Assembly: GCA_034506395.1 (NCBI GenBank)
Contig: JAPDPQ010000028.1
Location: 1 to 64,000, forward strand
Length of the DNA stretch: 64,000 bases
DNA from: a candidate division KSB1 bacterium
GTDB taxonomy: Bacteria > Zhuqueibacterota > Zhuqueibacteria > Thermofontimicrobiales > Thermofontimicrobiaceae
Direction of reading: 5' to 3'
Shown: in pieces, positions 62,501-64,000 of the stretch
Layout: each line of letters begins with the position of its first letter
How positions within the stretch are numbered: the first letter of the stretch is position 1
Translations under genes and position numbers: made by a program
The notes under the pieces: model-generated
What the model saw: the letters and a program-made list of their open reading frames with translations, nothing else
Database searches by the model: none
Told to the model about the DNA's origin: nothing

Positions 62501-62593
62501 TATCTCACCCTTCAATTTGACGAGCATGGCAACGACGCCGGCATCATTACCCGATGCGAGGCGTACTTGGATAGCAAGGGATTCTTGAAGTGA
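59534..62593 (+). CDS. 2-hydroxyacyl-CoA dehydratase activase-related protein (two BcrAD/BadFG ATPase domains plus DUF2229)
   Basis: A GTG start at 59534 follows AGGAGGAG closely, giving 1019 residues; the earlier TTG at 59495 is less supported. Two ASKHA-type activase domains occur in tandem. The first has IWIGLDIGSVSIKLA, then NGDCAAGTGSFLDQQ and AGRCSVFAKSD. The second has YLGIDIGSVTTKLAVI, FDIGGQDSKF, NEACAAGTGSFLEEQ and GERCTVFMEKE. The paired cysteines of each form the bridging 4Fe-4S site known in such activases. A CQGCTNFC motif then leads into a DUF2229/HgdB-related C-terminal region. Activases use ATP to push an electron into 2-hydroxyacyl-CoA dehydratases or benzoyl-CoA-type reductases, but no dehydratase gene is next to it. 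Cellular target unknown. Confidence 0.88.
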   Translation: MSDDQNRIWIGLDIGSVSIKLAMIAPIIHRQMISELQQQCSDLFEPELITFQRVGKSYLIAFSRYRRLYGEPIAATIALLRPILEKMPAHFFINLAVTGIAGKLISQRLELPWINEFLGIARAVGFLHPEVRTVIEMGGDSSKYILLDPHPQGAALRDYEVNGDCAAGTGSFLDQQASRLLFPIESVGDIVIQGGKPANIAGRCSVFAKSDMIHAQQKGFQPPEILKGLCLAVVRNFKGTIIKGKPIVPPVAFIGGVAANKGIVQALGQILDLDNSDLIVPRLHHWMGAIGSAIISLDHQTNKTKVHILRSLDRLKISIKQFDRLAPLKKDNLLLLRDLVSMRKVTALDRKVPAYLGIDIGSVTTKLAVIDEQGNLIKGIYTKTMARPIEVVKKGLQEIEHELGDIIEIKAVGTTGSGRELIGQLVNADIIKDEITAHKTGAMYISRNYTEKMVDTIFDIGGQDSKFISIEDGVVVDFTMNEACAAGTGSFLEEQAEKLGINIQQEFAQLAFESEHPIRLGERCTVFMEKEIVPFLQQGAEKKDIVAGLAYSIVTNYLNRVVRGRKIGNVIYFQGGTAYNDAVAAAFATVLNKQIIVPPFNGLLGAIGVALLAREKIQRKGQTTNFRGYNLDQVEYRLRAFSCQGCTNFCDIQEFTVQGQKTYWGDKCAERYRKAVKLPRQPVIEDLIKLRETLLLHNYHQDRPGSRRIGIPRSLYWYDQFPFWRTYFEALGFQVTISDETNRPIVIKGVESRVAEPCFPITVAHGHIQNLIEKGVDFIFLPNIVDAETNWSETNSFFCPWGQTLCFVIRATPAFLSIRDRILSPNIRYRQGMEAVKRQFRKLAKQLGIGPKQSDQAIELAYQAWREFLSQLKQAGQQAISILLQQREKAIILLGRPYNIYDKIVNLNVPNKLRLNYGVNVIPLDFLDIDHIDISDLNPNMYWNYGRKILQAARWSSQFPDFHLIYITNFKCGPDSYIKHYIREAGQKPYLTLQFDEHGNDAGIITRCEAYLDSKGFLK

Positions 62594-62810
62594 GAACCTG
62601 ATAGGAGCGAGTGTACGCAGGAAATAACCCAAAACTATTTTTTGGGCCTCTCAAATGGTTCAACCGTGCCTGCTCAACAGCTTTAAGGCATCGTAATGAT
62701 TTAACCAACCTTCGCATAGGTAGCCACAGCACTTTCCGCACCATTCCAAATAATCATCGATATCAATCCAACCGCTTCAGTTGTACATGATGAAAGGTCG
62801 TCAGCCAGCA

Positions 62811-64000
62811 TTATTTTCGGTGGGAAACAAAGAATTGGTGGACTTGGGCCAGGACGTCGCTGAGTTTCCCCTGGGCAAGTTGACATTCTGGTAGCGATTG
62901 GAGGAACATTTTGCCATAGTACTTTTCGATGATGCGCTTATCAAAAATAAATACCGAGCCGATGTCGGTCCTCTTACGGATTAGCCGGCCGAACCCCTGT
63001 TTTAATTTGATCACTGCCTGGGGCAAGGAATATTCCATAAAGGCATTTCCTCCACGGCGCTCGATCGCCTCGACCCGAGCCTCGATGATCGGCTCGGAAG
63101 GTACCTTGAACGGCAATTTGGTAATGATCACGTTCTCCAACGCATCTCCTTCGACATCAACACCTTGCCAGAAGCTATCGGTTCCGAACAGCACCGAGGT
63201 CTTGTCCCTTTTGAAATGCTCCAGGAGCTCATGTCGGTTCTGCTGCCCTTGTTTCAGCGCGGTGATCCCCATTTGGTTCAGCGCAGGCTCTAATTTTTGA
63301 TGGACGATGTTGAGCAATCCGTAGGATGTGAATAAAACAAACGCACGTCCTTGGGATACCTTTAGGGCCTCGAGGATCGCATCGGAAACCACTTCAGCAA
63401 ATTCGCGAGCATCTGGATTTGGGAGGTCCAGGGGAATGGCGAGGATTGCCTGGCGCTTGTAATCGAACGATCCAGGGATCTTCGCTGTGATCAATCGCGA
63501 GCGCTCCACCAGATTAAGCCCCAACTGCCTGATCAGATATGAAAATTCACTCACGCCCGGAGTCCCTGAAATCGTAAGCGTTGCCGAAGTCATGATGATG
63601 GTCTTGTAATTCTTATAGACCAATTCGTTCATCGGCTCGGCGATCTCAAGCGGTGCGCTCTTCAAACGGACGATGTCCTTTGAAAACCGGCGCTTCTGCA
63701 TCTCGGCCCAGCGAACATGCACGTCGTCATCCTTCAAAATAACATGCTCGATCACATCGCTCACCTCAAGCAGCCGATTGTTTTGGGTTTTCAGATCGAT
63801 GATTGTGTAAATGATCTCCGTATCCAACCCTATATCGACGCTCTCGACCTTCTCGATGACGCTCGATAGGTCCGAGCAAAACCGCCTCAGCAAATCCACA
63901 AAATTCTTAAATTGCGGTACCAACTCCGACTTCCAGAGTTCTGTCTCTCGGATTTTTGAATTGATCCGCAATTTGGCCTCGGACTGCCAGCTATCATTGT
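62811..64000 (-). CDS. DinG-family DNA helicase, C-terminal part (5' end cut by window)
   Basis: The frame is open from the right edge to a stop at 62811, at least 396 residues of the C-terminal part. It has the XPD/DinG-type helicase C-terminal domain: KTIIMTSATLTISG (motif III-like), GRAFVLFTSYGLL, SVLFGTDSFWQGVDVEGDAL (motif V-like), ITKLPFKVPSEPI and KQGFGRLIRKRTDIG (motif VI). These proteins unwind DNA or R-loops, and some carry an N-terminal exonuclease domain, which cannot be judged because the N-terminal half is outside the window. A TTG at 63969-63971 is an internal codon, not the start. Confidence 0.88.
   Translation of the reverse strand, partial: NDSWQSEAKLRINSKIRETELWKSELVPQFKNFVDLLRRFCSDLSSVIEKVESVDIGLDTEIIYTIIDLKTQNNRLLEVSDVIEHVILKDDDVHVRWAEMQKRRFSKDIVRLKSAPLEIAEPMNELVYKNYKTIIMTSATLTISGTPGVSEFSYLIRQLGLNLVERSRLITAKIPGSFDYKRQAILAIPLDLPNPDAREFAEVVSDAILEALKVSQGRAFVLFTSYGLLNIVHQKLEPALNQMGITALKQGQQNRHELLEHFKRDKTSVLFGTDSFWQGVDVEGDALENVIITKLPFKVPSEPIIEARVEAIERRGGNAFMEYSLPQAVIKLKQGFGRLIRKRTDIGSVFIFDKRIIEKYYGKMFLQSLPECQLAQGKLSDVLAQVHQFFVSHRK

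Overview
The window looks like a chromosomal segment from an uncultured-type member of the FCB superphylum (KSB1/Calditrichota-like; inferred, not proven). The main clues are a 4161-residue surface protein ending in an FCB-style C-terminal sorting/FlgD-like domain, a GWxTD-domain protein, a protease/beta-propeller/outer-membrane-barrel fusion, and several dispersed intergenic palindromes of a type common in that group. No tRNA, rRNA, CRISPR array, insertion sequence or phage gene was seen. Both edges cut genes: a glutamate-synthase-like gene on the left and a DinG-type helicase on the right.

Layout. 1-4150 (-): a very large iron-sulfur/FMN glutamate-synthase-like fusion with a class-II glutamine amidotransferase domain at its C-terminal side. 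4372-5709 (-): an AlbA_2/ATPase-like regulator ending in a short tandem repeat. 6077-8164 (-): an FAD-linked oxidase fused to a two-cluster ferredoxin domain. 9025-21510 (-): the giant surface protein, whose N-terminal half is 20 tandem Ig-like domains arranged as B-C-(A-B-C)x6. 22264-31432 (+): a sugar-oxidation cluster made of a DoxX-like membrane protein, two Gfo/Idh/MocA oxidoreductases, a nucleoside-symporter-type MFS carrier, a lipoprotein TIM-barrel isomerase, two DUF1080 proteins (one double) and a COG1751 protein. 31924-32550 (+): an O-methyltransferase.

32631-39422 (-): a compact aromatic amino acid cluster, read aroA-aroE-aroC-aroK-aroB-aroQ-pheA, covering every step from DAHP to chorismate and then prephenate dehydratase. 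Upstream are a Nudix hydrolase with a six-helix membrane protein and an M2/ACE-like metallopeptidase. 43143-43944 is a gene-free AT-rich stretch with two perfect DnaA boxes and two hairpins. 43945-52083 (-): thiL, an SbcD-like nuclease, a GWxTD protein, the protease/propeller/barrel protein and a UbiA/MenA-type prenyltransferase; a tocopherol-cyclase-like gene diverges from the prenyltransferase. 53424-57608 (-): miaA, mutL, a secreted protein and a STAS anti-sigma antagonist. 58198-62593 (+): an unknown 346-residue protein and a double-domain CoA-dehydratase activase.

Several genes use TTG or GTG starts supported by strong AGGAG-type ribosome sites (the glutamate synthase fusion, aroE, the 346-residue gene, the activase). 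Starts were chosen by Shine-Dalgarno spacing and family length, so many begin downstream of the longest possible open frame.
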